From the NCBI RefSeq assembly GCF_900110735.1, contig NZ_FOET01000003.1:434001-498000 (forward strand): 64,000 nt of DNA, given 5' to 3'. The translations under genes and the position numbers were made by a program. Under the pieces are notes generated by a model. That model did not search any database. It worked only from the letters and a program-made list of their open reading frames with translations, and was not told the origin of the DNA. Positions 42,252 through 50,492 of this stretch are shown here, in pieces (the first letter of the stretch is position 1; each line of letters starts with the position of its first letter). The stretch comes from Streptomyces radiopugnans (lineage in GTDB: Bacteria; Actinomycetota; Actinomycetes; Streptomycetales; Streptomycetaceae).

Positions 42252-43655
42252 TCAGGCCGGGGCATCCGGGGTGCGCAGGACGAGGACGGCCAGGTCGTCG
42301 TGGCCGTCGCTGGTGTGGTTGTCGGCCAGGATCCGGCACAGCTTGTCCGGCGGCTCCCCGGCATGGGCGACGGCGATCTCGGCGAGCTCGTCCATGCACA
42401 CGTCCAGGGGGCGCCTCGGGTGCTCCACCAGCCCGTCCGTGAAGAAGACCACCGTGGTGCCGCCCGGCAGGGGGTGGGTGTGGTCGGGGCGGGGCTGCCG
42501 GGTGTCGACGCCGAGCGGCACGCCGGGGTCGGCGTGCAGGTAGATCGCCTTCCGGTCCGGTGTGATCACCAGCGGCGGCAGATGGCCCGCGGTGCTCCAG
42601 TGCAGGCACCAGCCGTCCCCCTCCGGCTCGATGCGGGCCAGGCAGGCGGTGGTGACGGGGCTCTCGGTGATCGCGTGGAGGGTGCGGTCGAGCTGGGAGA
42701 GGACCAGGCTCGGCGGGGTGCGCCGGTCGTACAGCAGCGCGCGGAGCATGTTGCGGGTCTGGGCCATGGAGGCCGCGGCCATGAGGTCGTGCCCGACGAC
42801 GTCCCCGATGACGGCCGCGCAGGAACGGTCGGGCAGCAGTATGACGTCGTACCAGTCGCCGCCGAGCTGCCCGGGCGCCGTCGCGGGCCGGTAGACGGCC
42901 GACCCGCTGAACGGGTGAAGGTCGGGGAGCCGGGGCAGCAGCAGGCGCTGGAAGCTCTCGGCGCCGGAGCGGACCTGCTCGAACAGGCGGGCGTTCTCGA
43001 TCGCCACGCCCGCGGCGCCCGCCAGCGCGACGACGATGTTCTCGTCCTGGGCGTCGAAGGGGAGGCCGTCGCGCCGGTCGGTCAGGTACAGGTCGCCGTA
43101 GATCTCGCCCCGGACGCTGATCGCCACGCCGAGCAGGGTGCGCATCGGCGGGTGCCCGGGCGGGAAGCCCGAGGAGTTGGGATGGGCCCCGATGTGCTCG
43201 ACCCGCAGCGGCTCGGGGTTGTGGATCAGGTGTCCGAGCAGACCGTGGCCCCGGGGGAGCTCCACACCGGCGAGCGCGGCCTCCTCCTCCTCGCTCAGCC
43301 CGACGGGGATGAACTGCTCCAGCCTCTCGCCGCTCTCGTCCAGCACGCCGAGCGCGCCGTAGCGGGCGTCCACCAGCTCCATCGCCGTGGTGACGATGCG
43401 GTGCAGCACCACGGGAAGCTCCAGCTCGCGGCTGATGGCCAGCACCGCGTCGAGCAGGCTGTGCAGCCGCTGCTGGGCGCGGGTCAGCGACCGGAGCTGC
43501 TCGGCGATGTCGGTGATGTCGGTGAACTCGGCGGCCTCGGCTGTCCGGCCGGCTGTGGCGGTATCGGGGGGCCGGCCGGCTCCGGCGTCCGGGGCGGCCG
43601 GCGGGACCGGGGGAGACCACTGCCCGTTCCGCTGCGCCCCCTGGCCGTGTTCCAT
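42252..43655 (-). CDS. GAF-PP2C serine phosphatase
   Basis: A 467-residue SpoIIE/RsbU-type phosphatase. A GAF domain covers about 60-235 (LLDAVLAISRELELPVVLHRIVTTAMELVDARYGALGVLD). The PP2C domain from about 245 has LGGDWYDVILL, VIGDVVGHDL, STAGHLPPLVI, FTDGLVEH and GHDDLAVLVLR. It probably dephosphorylates an anti-sigma antagonist in response to a ligand of the GAF domain. No STAS or kinase gene is adjacent, so its partner is elsewhere. The ATG at 43655 follows GAGGAG. Confidence 0.93.
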   Translation of the reverse strand: MEHGQGAQRNGQWSPPVPPAAPDAGAGRPPDTATAGRTAEAAEFTDITDIAEQLRSLTRAQQRLHSLLDAVLAISRELELPVVLHRIVTTAMELVDARYGALGVLDESGERLEQFIPVGLSEEEEAALAGVELPRGHGLLGHLIHNPEPLRVEHIGAHPNSSGFPPGHPPMRTLLGVAISVRGEIYGDLYLTDRRDGLPFDAQDENIVVALAGAAGVAIENARLFEQVRSGAESFQRLLLPRLPDLHPFSGSAVYRPATAPGQLGGDWYDVILLPDRSCAAVIGDVVGHDLMAAASMAQTRNMLRALLYDRRTPPSLVLSQLDRTLHAITESPVTTACLARIEPEGDGWCLHWSTAGHLPPLVITPDRKAIYLHADPGVPLGVDTRQPRPDHTHPLPGGTTVVFFTDGLVEHPRRPLDVCMDELAEIAVAHAGEPPDKLCRILADNHTSDGHDDLAVLVLRTPDAPA

Positions 43656-43925
43656 CGAGTCTCCTCGTCGCTGGGGATCGGGCACGCTACCCGATCGTGA
43701 TCTCCGCCGGGAAGGAGTGGCCGGTTCCTCTCCGGCGGCACCTCACAAGACATATGCTAAGACCCTTTTGTTCGATAAGTACTGTTCGGCGGTCCGGTGC
43801 CGGGGGTGCTGTCCGCGAGGCGGCCGGATAGCATGCGGCCATCGACGTTACTGGTCGGTAGCTTCCCGGTCGGGGACGCACCCGAGAAGCCACGGCCGGT
43901 TCCACTCCCGCCCGAAGGAGCAGCC

Positions 43926-44606
43926 ATGCCCGCGCTCGACCGCCAAGGCGACGTCTTCGTCCTCGACCTCGGGGACGGCGAGAACCGCTTCCACCCCGAC
44001 TGGCTCGCCTCCGTCAACGCCCTGCTGGACGAGGTGGAGAAGGCCGAGGGGCCGCGCGCCCTGGTCACCGCGGCGACCGGCAAGTTCTTCTCCAACGGCC
44101 TCGACCTCGAGTGGCTGCTGGCCAACACCGACAAGGCCGCCGAGTACGCCGCGAGCGTCCAGGAACTCTTCGCCCGGGTGCTGACCCTGCCGCTGATCAC
44201 CGTGGCCGCCCTCCAGGGCCACACCTTCGCCGCCGGCGCGATGCTCTCCCTGGCCCACGACTTCCGTGTGATGCGCGCCGACCGGGGCTTCTGGTGCCTG
44301 CCCGAGGCCGACATCCACATCCCCTTCACCCCCGGCATGTCCGCCCTCATCCAGGCCCGGCTGACCCCGCAGACGGCCCACGAGTCCATGACCACCGCCC
44401 GCCGCTACGGCGGGCAGGACGCGCTGGCCGCCGGGATCGTCGACCGCGCGGTGGAGGAGGACGCCGTCCGGTCCACCGCGATCGAGGTCGCCGCATCCCT
44501 GACCGCCAAGGCGAGCCCCACCCTGGGCACCATCAAGTCCCGGATGTACGGCCCGGCCGTCGCGGAGCTGCGCGCCGAGGAGATCCCGCTCAGCCTGGGC
44601 GGCTGA
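43926..44606 (+). CDS. enoyl-CoA hydratase/isomerase-like (crotonase) protein
   Basis: A 226-residue crotonase-fold protein. The oxyanion strands are VTAATGKFFSNGLDLEWL and LQGHTFAAGAMLSLAHDFRVM. CLPEADIHIPFTPGM carries Glu/Asp positions close to those of plant and bacterial delta3,delta2-enoyl-CoA isomerases. The reaction is likely hydration or isomerisation of an enoyl-CoA in fatty acid breakdown. GAAGGAG precedes the ATG. Its stop is four bases from the stop of the convergent HTH gene. Confidence 0.9.
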   Translation: MPALDRQGDVFVLDLGDGENRFHPDWLASVNALLDEVEKAEGPRALVTAATGKFFSNGLDLEWLLANTDKAAEYAASVQELFARVLTLPLITVAALQGHTFAAGAMLSLAHDFRVMRADRGFWCLPEADIHIPFTPGMSALIQARLTPQTAHESMTTARRYGGQDALAAGIVDRAVEEDAVRSTAIEVAASLTAKASPTLGTIKSRMYGPAVAELRAEEIPLSLGG

Positions 44607-44610
44607 TCCG

Positions 44611-45636
44611 TCAGCCGAAGACCGGGACCGGCTCCCGGTCCCGCGCCGCCGGGGTGCGCAGGCCCGCCCGCAGCCGCTCGACCCGGGCGCGTACGTCGGC
44701 GGCCGGCGGCCCGGCCGGCGCCGGTTCCGGCAACCCGCGGCAGTCCCGGCACAACCCGCCCGGCAGCGCCTCGGGCCGGCCGGGACGCCCGCAGCCGGTG
44801 CACTCCATCACCCGGCGCGGTGCCGGGCCCTGCGCGGGGACGGACGCGGATACGGGTACGGGTGCGGGCATGGGTACGGCCGCCGCCTCGGCCGCCGCCT
44901 CGGGTGGCAGCCGGTCGGCCGGCCGCCGCCGGGCCAGCGCCCCCGGACAGTACACCGCCTCCGGCAGTCCGGACGTCAGCGCCAGCACGAGCTGCCCCCG
45001 GCTCGCCCCGCGCTCCAGCCAGACGGCGGCCGGACCGGCCAGGGCCGCGCACTCGGCGGCCGAGAGCGTCATGCGCGGATCGGCCTGCCCGAGCGAGGCC
45101 AGCACCTCGTACGCCTCCGCCTGCCGGGACGGCCGTACGGGCCCGGCGTCCCCGGCCTCCGGTGCCGGTGCCGGTGCCTGTGCCGGTCCGGGCGCGGGCT
45201 TTGGTGCGGGCTCTGGCGAGTTCGACGGCTCCGGGGCCTCGCCGGGCAGCACGCCCTCCCGCAGGAACGCCCCCCACCAGGCGTCGTCCCGCGCCGTCCG
45301 CGAGAAGTACGTGCGGTAGACCCACTGGGTGCGGCCCTCGCCCACGGTCTCGCGCACCCGCCGCAGATGCCCGGCCCGCGACAGGGCGTTCAGCGCGGAC
45401 CGCACGGCCTGCTGCCCGTAGGCGGGCAGCTCGCGGGCGAGGGTCTTGGTGTCGATCGCCGCACCGTCCGGCAGCCGGTCGATGTGGGCGGCCACCGACG
45501 CCTCACGGGGCGGCAGATGTTCGAAGTCGCCGCGCTTGCGGGGGAGTTGTCCGGGCGCGGAACGCTTTCCGTAGCCGGGGGCGGCCATCGGAGGGGCGTA
45601 CGGGCGCACGTCGGCGCTACTGTTGGCCATAGCCAT
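44611..45636 (-). CDS. winged-helix protein with C-terminal zinc ribbon
   Basis: A 341-residue protein. A MarR-like winged helix lies at about 40-110 (LPPREASVAAHIDRLPDGAAIDTKTLARELPAYGQQAVRSALNALSRAGHLRRVRE). A long Pro/Ala linker follows, then a helical segment, and a CTGCGRPGRPEALPGGLCRDC zinc ribbon near residue 290. It looks like a DNA-binding regulator of a Streptomyces-specific family; targets are unknown. Confidence 0.75.
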   Translation of the reverse strand: MAMANSSADVRPYAPPMAAPGYGKRSAPGQLPRKRGDFEHLPPREASVAAHIDRLPDGAAIDTKTLARELPAYGQQAVRSALNALSRAGHLRRVRETVGEGRTQWVYRTYFSRTARDDAWWGAFLREGVLPGEAPEPSNSPEPAPKPAPGPAQAPAPAPEAGDAGPVRPSRQAEAYEVLASLGQADPRMTLSAAECAALAGPAAVWLERGASRGQLVLALTSGLPEAVYCPGALARRRPADRLPPEAAAEAAAVPMPAPVPVSASVPAQGPAPRRVMECTGCGRPGRPEALPGGLCRDCRGLPEPAPAGPPAADVRARVERLRAGLRTPAARDREPVPVFG

Positions 45637-45894
45637 GGGATCGGCCTCACGATCTCAATGGTCAGACCCTCGCCCGGTGTTGGCCCACCGGCGGGGGTCG
45701 TTTTCGTCTGTCGTCCCGCACGCTACAGCGCCGACGCGGTGCGTCGCGACCCGATCGCGGAGAGTGGAAAACCGCAGGGTGGGAGGGTGGGAGGAGACCT
45801 CCCACCCATTCCCTGGAGAAGGCGCTCGAACCCCGGATCCCGGCCCCCGGTACCCGAGCTCCGGGCCGTTTCGGACATCTGCGAGGCTGAAAAC

Positions 45895-46401
45895 ATGGGG
45901 TGGGGCTACAGGATTCTCGGCGGAACGGCGGCGGTTCTGGGGGCGGCGTCGCTGGCGTGCGCGCTGCTGACGCTTCTTCCGGGGCTCCTGCTGCCGGAGT
46001 CCGGGTGGCTGGTGGGCGTGAGCATGGGGTCGGGGGTCCTGCTCGGCATGGTGGCGGTGGGCTGGAGTTTCACTTTGGGCAACGACCCGCGCCTGCTGTG
46101 GATGGCCTTCCGGTGCCTGTCCGGCAAGGTGCAGGCGGCGCTGGGCGTGCTGGCCGTCACAAGCGCGCCGCTGATGCCCATGGGCCTGTCCTCGGGGCAC
46201 GGCCTGCAAAACCCGGAGACCGAGTACGGTGCCTACCACGCGTTCGACACGACGACGCGGGAGCGGGTGGAGATCTTCTCGCGCGCCGAGTACGAGGCGC
46301 TGGTGGAGCTGGAGCAGCGCACCTTCCTCGGGGGCGGGAGCCTGTTCCTCTTCGTCGCGGCGGCCCTCTTCCTGAGCATGGGGGAGCTGCGCAGGCGGTG
46401 A
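45895..46401 (+). CDS. four-helix membrane protein
   Basis: A 168-residue protein with hydrophobic segments at about 5-30, 38-60, 82-100 and 140-160 and a polar, Glu/Thr-rich loop (HGLQNPETEYGAYHAFDTTTRERVEIF) between the third and fourth. There is no enzyme motif or recognised family. The start ATG gives MGWGYRILGG. Confidence 0.7.
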   Translation: MGWGYRILGGTAAVLGAASLACALLTLLPGLLLPESGWLVGVSMGSGVLLGMVAVGWSFTLGNDPRLLWMAFRCLSGKVQAALGVLAVTSAPLMPMGLSSGHGLQNPETEYGAYHAFDTTTRERVEIFSRAEYEALVELEQRTFLGGGSLFLFVAAALFLSMGELRRR

Positions 46402-46425
46402 CCCGCGCCCGGGCGAACCCGGGGC

Positions 46426-46770
46426 TCAGGGGCGCGCGAGGTAGGCGGCGAGGGCGTCGCGGCTGCGCCGCAGCTCGCCGATGCGCTCGTCCAACGCCGC
46501 CAGCTCCCGCTCCAGCGCGCCCCGCAGGTCCGCGCACCAGTCGAAGTCCGGTTCCGAGCCCCGGGCGCACGGCAGCACCGAGCGGATCACCTCGGTGGTC
46601 AGGCCCGCGTCCAGCAGGGCGCGGATCTGCCGCACGGTGAGCACCGCGTCCTCGCCGTACTCGCGGTAGCCGTTCGGGCCGCGCTCAGGGGTGAGCAGCC
46701 CCTGCTCCTCGTAGTACCGCAGCAGCCGCGTACTGACCCCCGTGCGCCGGGACAGCTCCCCGATCAGCAT
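46426..46770 (-). CDS. MerR-family regulator
   Basis: A 114-residue protein with a MerR DNA-binding head (MLIGELSRRTGVSTRLLRYYEEQGLLTPERGPNGYREYGEDAV) and a short coiled-coil tail. The C-terminal region has two cysteines (CARGSEPDFDWCADLRGAL) spaced like a redox or small-ligand sensor rather than a metal site. It is divergent from the aminotransferase gene and reads its own promoter region, which has the stretched MerR architecture. Confidence 0.9.
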   Translation of the reverse strand: MLIGELSRRTGVSTRLLRYYEEQGLLTPERGPNGYREYGEDAVLTVRQIRALLDAGLTTEVIRSVLPCARGSEPDFDWCADLRGALERELAALDERIGELRRSRDALAAYLARP

Positions 46771-46791
46771 GTGCCCTGCCCTTCCCGGGAG

Positions 46792-46823
46792 TTGACCTTC
46801 ACACCGATGTGAAGCCCTAACGT
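46792..46823 (+). promoter_or_regulatory. MerR-type promoter with operator
   Basis: TTGACC (-35, 46792-46797) and TAACGT (-10, 46818-46823) are 20 bp apart, too far for unassisted sigma binding. CTTCACA, CCGA, TGTGAAG (46797-46814) is a perfect inverted repeat in the spacer. This is the classic MerR layout. It would drive the aminotransferase gene at 46899. Confidence 0.8.
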
Positions 46824-46898
46824 CGCCCCGCGAGCGGGCATTCCGTGCCCGCCGTCCCGGACTGCCCCCCCCAGAACCCGAGCTTCGGAGCGACACAC

Positions 46899-47705
46899 AT
46901 GACCCCATCGACCCCCTACGTCGTCCACCGCGACGGCCGTACGGCCACCACCGGCGAGCTGGCGCCGCTCGCCTTCGCGGGCCACGCCCACTTCACCGCC
47001 ATGCAGGTGCGCGGCGGCCGGGTCCGGGGGCTCGACCTCCATCTGGCGCGGCTGCGTTCGGCCTCGCTGGAGCTGTACGGCCGGGCGCTGCCCGACGACC
47101 GGGTGCGGTCCTGCCTGCGCGCGGCGCTGGAGGCCGGTCCGCAGGACCTGTCGCTGACGGCCGTGGTGTACTCCCCGGCTGGCGAGTTCACGGCGGCGGA
47201 CGCCGATCCGGAGGTGCTGGTCCGCACCGGACCGCCCGCCTCCGGGCCCGAAGGGCCGCTGGCGCTGGCGGCGTTCGAGCACGAGCGGTTCCTGCCGTCG
47301 GTCAAGCTCGTCGGCGAGGCGGCCAAGACGTACCTGCTGCGCCGGGCCGTCGCGCAGGGCTTCGACGACGCGGCCTTCACCGACCGCCGGGGCCGGATCG
47401 GCGAGGCGACGATCTGGAACCTGGCCTTCTGGGACGGATCGGCGGTGGTGTGGCCCGAGGCCGACGTACTGGCCGGGGTCACGATGGGCATCGTGCGCCG
47501 GCAACTGGACCGCCTGGGCGTACCCCAGCGCGTCCGGGAGATCACCCTCGCCGACCTGCCGGAACTGGCCGGGGCCGTGGTCATGAACTCGTGGACGCCG
47601 GGGATCGCCGTACACCGCATCGGCTCCGCGTCCCTGCCCGTCGCCCCGGCCTTCACGGACCTGCTCCACCGCGCCTACCGCGCCGAACCGCCCACCGCGC
47701 CGTGA
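46899..47705 (+). CDS. class IV PLP aminotransferase-like enzyme
   Basis: A 268-residue fold type IV PLP protein. It keeps LHLARLRSAS in the N-terminal domain, the region of the Schiff-base Lys at VKLVGEAAKTYLLRR, the EATIWNLAFWDG strand and a phosphate-binding GVTMGIVRRQL loop. Family members are branched-chain aminotransferases, D-amino acid transaminases and aminodeoxychorismate lyases; the substrate here is not clear. It is the presumed target of the divergent MerR regulator. Confidence 0.85.
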   Translation: MTPSTPYVVHRDGRTATTGELAPLAFAGHAHFTAMQVRGGRVRGLDLHLARLRSASLELYGRALPDDRVRSCLRAALEAGPQDLSLTAVVYSPAGEFTAADADPEVLVRTGPPASGPEGPLALAAFEHERFLPSVKLVGEAAKTYLLRRAVAQGFDDAAFTDRRGRIGEATIWNLAFWDGSAVVWPEADVLAGVTMGIVRRQLDRLGVPQRVREITLADLPELAGAVVMNSWTPGIAVHRIGSASLPVAPAFTDLLHRAYRAEPPTAP

Positions 47706-47986
47706 GCCCTTCCGACCGCGCGGTACGTACGACCGGAGGTCGGACAGCCCGGGCCCGGCCGCGCGCGGCGGGACGCTGCCGGAAAGCCGTGGCCCCGGCC
47801 GGTGGCGGGCACTAGAGTCGGCCGGGTGACTGCCGGGTCGGCCACTGGCCACACACGAGTGAGGCGCCCGGCCCCGGCGTGAGCGCGGGGCGGGCCAGAG
47901 CCCCGCCCGCCTTCTCCGTCTCTCCTCCCACCGGCGCCCCGCACGCGCCCGTCCCAGCGGATCCAAGAGACCGGAGAACACCACAG

Positions 47987-48415
47987 ATGCCAGCCGAGCA
48001 GCGGCACCGGGGCGAAACCGAGCCGCCGGCCACCACCGTCGAGCTGAACCACACCGTCGTGTACGCCAGGGACCGGCGGTTGTCTGCCGAGTTCATCGCC
48101 GCGATCCTGGGTCTGGAGGTCGGAGCGCCCTTCGGGCCGTTCCTGCCCGTCGACCTGGGCAACGGAGTGACGCTCGACTACCACGAGAAGCGCGACGAGC
48201 CGATCCAGTCGCAGCACTACGCGTTCCTCGTGCCCGAGGAGCGGTTCGACGCCATGATCGCCCGCCTGGAGACGGCCGGGGTCACCTACTACGCCGACCC
48301 CGGCCACACCGAACCCGGCGCGGTCAACCGCCTCTTCGGCGGACGCGGCGCGTACTTCGACGATCCCGACGGCCACAACATGGAGATCATCACGCGCCCC
48401 TACGCGCGGCCGTAG
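47987..48415 (+). CDS. VOC-family protein
   Basis: A 142-residue glyoxalase-fold protein: ELNHTVVYARDRRLSAEFIAAILGLEVGAPFGPF, then HYAFLVPEERFDAMIARLETAGVTYYADP and YFDDPDGHNMEIITRPY. The His near the start and the Glu of HNMEII are the usual metal positions. GGAGAA precedes the ATG. It lies 290 bp upstream of the DGPF/ECF sigma pair, in the same direction. Confidence 0.9.
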   Translation: MPAEQRHRGETEPPATTVELNHTVVYARDRRLSAEFIAAILGLEVGAPFGPFLPVDLGNGVTLDYHEKRDEPIQSQHYAFLVPEERFDAMIARLETAGVTYYADPGHTEPGAVNRLFGGRGAYFDDPDGHNMEIITRPYARP

Positions 48416-48705
48416 CAGGCCGTCCGGTGGCTGGTTCGCCGGTTCCTCCGCACCGGCCCCGGCGTGGGAGGACCGGCGAACCGGCCGGGCACCGGGCCGC
48501 GCGGGCGGCGTACGCGACGGACCGCGCCCGCGCGGTCCCTCGACGCATTCGCAGCGATCTCCGCAGGGATCACCGGGGCGTGCCATACGCTGCCGGAGTT
48601 CCCCCGAAAAAAAATCGGCGGCCGTGTTGATCCGTGCCGTCCCCGTTCGACCTATGGGTGAGAGGGGCCGGGAGAGGCCCCGGAACCGCCCAGGGAGACA
48701 GAGTC

Positions 48706-49125
48706 ATGAAGTACATGCTGATCATGCGCGCCACCGACGAGGCCCTCGCGGGGATGGCGGACGTCGACTTCGGCCAGATGCTCGAGACCATCGGCCGGTA
48801 CAACGACGAGCTGATCCGGGCCGGCGTGCTGGTCGCCGCGGAAGGGCTCGACGACGCCGCCGAGGGCGTGGTCGTCGACCACTCCTCCGAGCCGCCCGTG
48901 GTCACCGACGGCCCCTACGGGGAGACCAAGGAGCTGTTCGGCGGCTTCTACATCCTCAACGTGGCGTCCAAGGAGGAGGCCGTCGAGTGGGCCAGGCGGG
49001 CGCCGTTCAGCGGCCCGGGCCTGAAGACCGAGATCCGCCGGGTCACCACGATCGACGAGTTCCCCCAGGACAACGAGTGGATCCAGAAGGAGCGGGCGTG
49101 GCGCGAGGCCACCGGCCAGCTCTGA
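48706..49125 (+). CDS. DGPF/YCII-domain protein
   Basis: A 139-residue YCII-related protein: MKYMLIMRATDEAL, GVVVDHSSEPPVVTDGPYGETKELFGGFYILNVASKEEAVEWA and IRRVTTIDEF. The family gives its name to the DGPF motif, here DGPYGETKE. Such genes are the standard neighbours of ECF42 sigma factors, as here, 15 bp upstream. They are thought to take part in a stress response, but their biochemical function is unknown. Confidence 0.93.
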   Translation: MKYMLIMRATDEALAGMADVDFGQMLETIGRYNDELIRAGVLVAAEGLDDAAEGVVVDHSSEPPVVTDGPYGETKELFGGFYILNVASKEEAVEWARRAPFSGPGLKTEIRRVTTIDEFPQDNEWIQKERAWREATGQL

Positions 49126-49140
49126 GGGGAGCGACAGCGG

Positions 49141-50439
49141 ATGACCGATCCGACCGGCCGTGAGGCCGTCGCCGCCGTCTGGCGGATCGAGTCCGCACGG
49201 ATCGTCGGCGCGCTCGCGCGGTACACCGGCGACTTCGCGCTGGCCGAGGACTGCGCCCAGGAGGCGCTGGCCGAGGCGCTGGTGAACTGGCCGCGCGAGG
49301 GCGCGCCCCGCGACCCGGCGGGGTGGCTGCTGACCGTCGGCCGGCGCCGCGCGATCGACGCGTTCCGCCGGCGTTCCGCCCTCGGCGAGAGGTACGCCGC
49401 CCTCGCCCACGGCCTGGGCGAGGGCGGCATCGTCTCGGGAGGCGTCTCGGGGGGCGCGCCCCCCGATCCGGTCAGGGAGGCCGAGGACGTGCTGTGGGAC
49501 CCGGACCGCATCGACGACGACGTGCTCGCGCTGATGTTCCTCTCCTGCCATCCCGTGCTGTCGCGGGAGGCGCGGGTGGCGCTCACCCTGAGGGTGGTCG
49601 GCGGTCTGACGAGCGACGAGATCGCCAGGGCGTTCCTCGTGCCGACCGCCACCGTGCAGGCCCGGATCACCCGGGCGAAGAAGACCCTGAAGGCGGCCCG
49701 CGTCCCGTTCGGGACTCCGGCGGCCGACGAACGGGCCGAACGGCTCGGCTCGGTCCTCAGCGTCGTCTACCTGATCTTCACCGAGGGCTCCTCGGCCAGC
49801 TCGGGGAAGGATCTGATCCGGTTCGACCTCGCGGGCGAGGCACAGCGACTGGCCCGGGTGCTGAGCCGGCTGATGCCGGACGAGAGCGAGGTCCACGGCC
49901 TGCTGGCACTGCTGGAGCTGACCGCGGCGCGCTTCCCCGCCCGTACCGGGCCGGACGGCGAGCCGGTGCTGCTGGAACACCAGGACCGCCGCCGCTGGGA
50001 CCGCGCCGCGATCCGCCGGGGACGGGCCGCCCTGGCCCGCGCCGAGCGGACCGGCCGGGGCCTGGGCGCCTACGGCCTGCAGGCGGCGATCGCCGAGTGC
50101 CACACGGCCGCCCCCTCGGTCGAGGAGACCGACTGGGAGCGGATCGTGCTCCTCTACGAGGCGCTCGGCCGGCTCGCGCCCTCACCGGTGGTCGACCTCA
50201 ACCGGGCGGTGGCGGTCTGCATGGCGCAGGGGCCGGCGGCGGCCCTGACCATCGTGGACGGGCTGGCCGGCGCCAAGGAGCTGTCCGGCTCCCATCTGCT
50301 GCCGAACGTCCGCGGGGAACTCCTCGCCCGCCTGGGGCGCACCGACGAGGCGCGCGCCGAACTGGAGCGCGCGGTGCGGCTGTGCGGCAACGAACGCGAG
50401 CGGACGGTACTGGAGCGCAAGCTCGCCGACCTCGGCTGA
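49141..50439 (+). CDS. ECF42-type RNA polymerase sigma factor
   Basis: A 432-residue sigma-70 relative. Region 2 is at about 10-75 (YTGDFALAEDCAQEALAEALVNWPREGAPRDPAGWLLTVGRRRAID), and region 4 at about 130-195 (LMFLSCHPVLSREARVALTLRVVGGLTSDEIARAFLVPTATVQARITRAKKTL). A long C-terminal TPR-like domain follows (VVYLIFTEGSSAS ... VDLNRAVAVCMAQGPAAAL). This extension replaces an anti-sigma factor in ECF42. It is coupled to the DGPF gene, its likely target. Confidence 0.95.
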   Translation: MTDPTGREAVAAVWRIESARIVGALARYTGDFALAEDCAQEALAEALVNWPREGAPRDPAGWLLTVGRRRAIDAFRRRSALGERYAALAHGLGEGGIVSGGVSGGAPPDPVREAEDVLWDPDRIDDDVLALMFLSCHPVLSREARVALTLRVVGGLTSDEIARAFLVPTATVQARITRAKKTLKAARVPFGTPAADERAERLGSVLSVVYLIFTEGSSASSGKDLIRFDLAGEAQRLARVLSRLMPDESEVHGLLALLELTAARFPARTGPDGEPVLLEHQDRRRWDRAAIRRGRAALARAERTGRGLGAYGLQAAIAECHTAAPSVEETDWERIVLLYEALGRLAPSPVVDLNRAVAVCMAQGPAAALTIVDGLAGAKELSGSHLLPNVRGELLARLGRTDEARAELERAVRLCGNERERTVLERKLADLG

Positions 50440-50492
50440 CCGCGCGCCCGGTGTTCCGGCCCGGCACGGCACGGCCGGCACGGCCGGCGCGG

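Noticed and set aside
43700..43800. Possible tRNA-like sequence around GTTCGATAAG
   Set aside because: A TTCGAT motif alone is present; no acceptor, D or anticodon stems can be folded.
48600..48625. Run of eight A as a terminator tail
   Set aside because: The A run is on the plus strand after only a weak stem, and the nearest minus-strand gene that could use it is absent.
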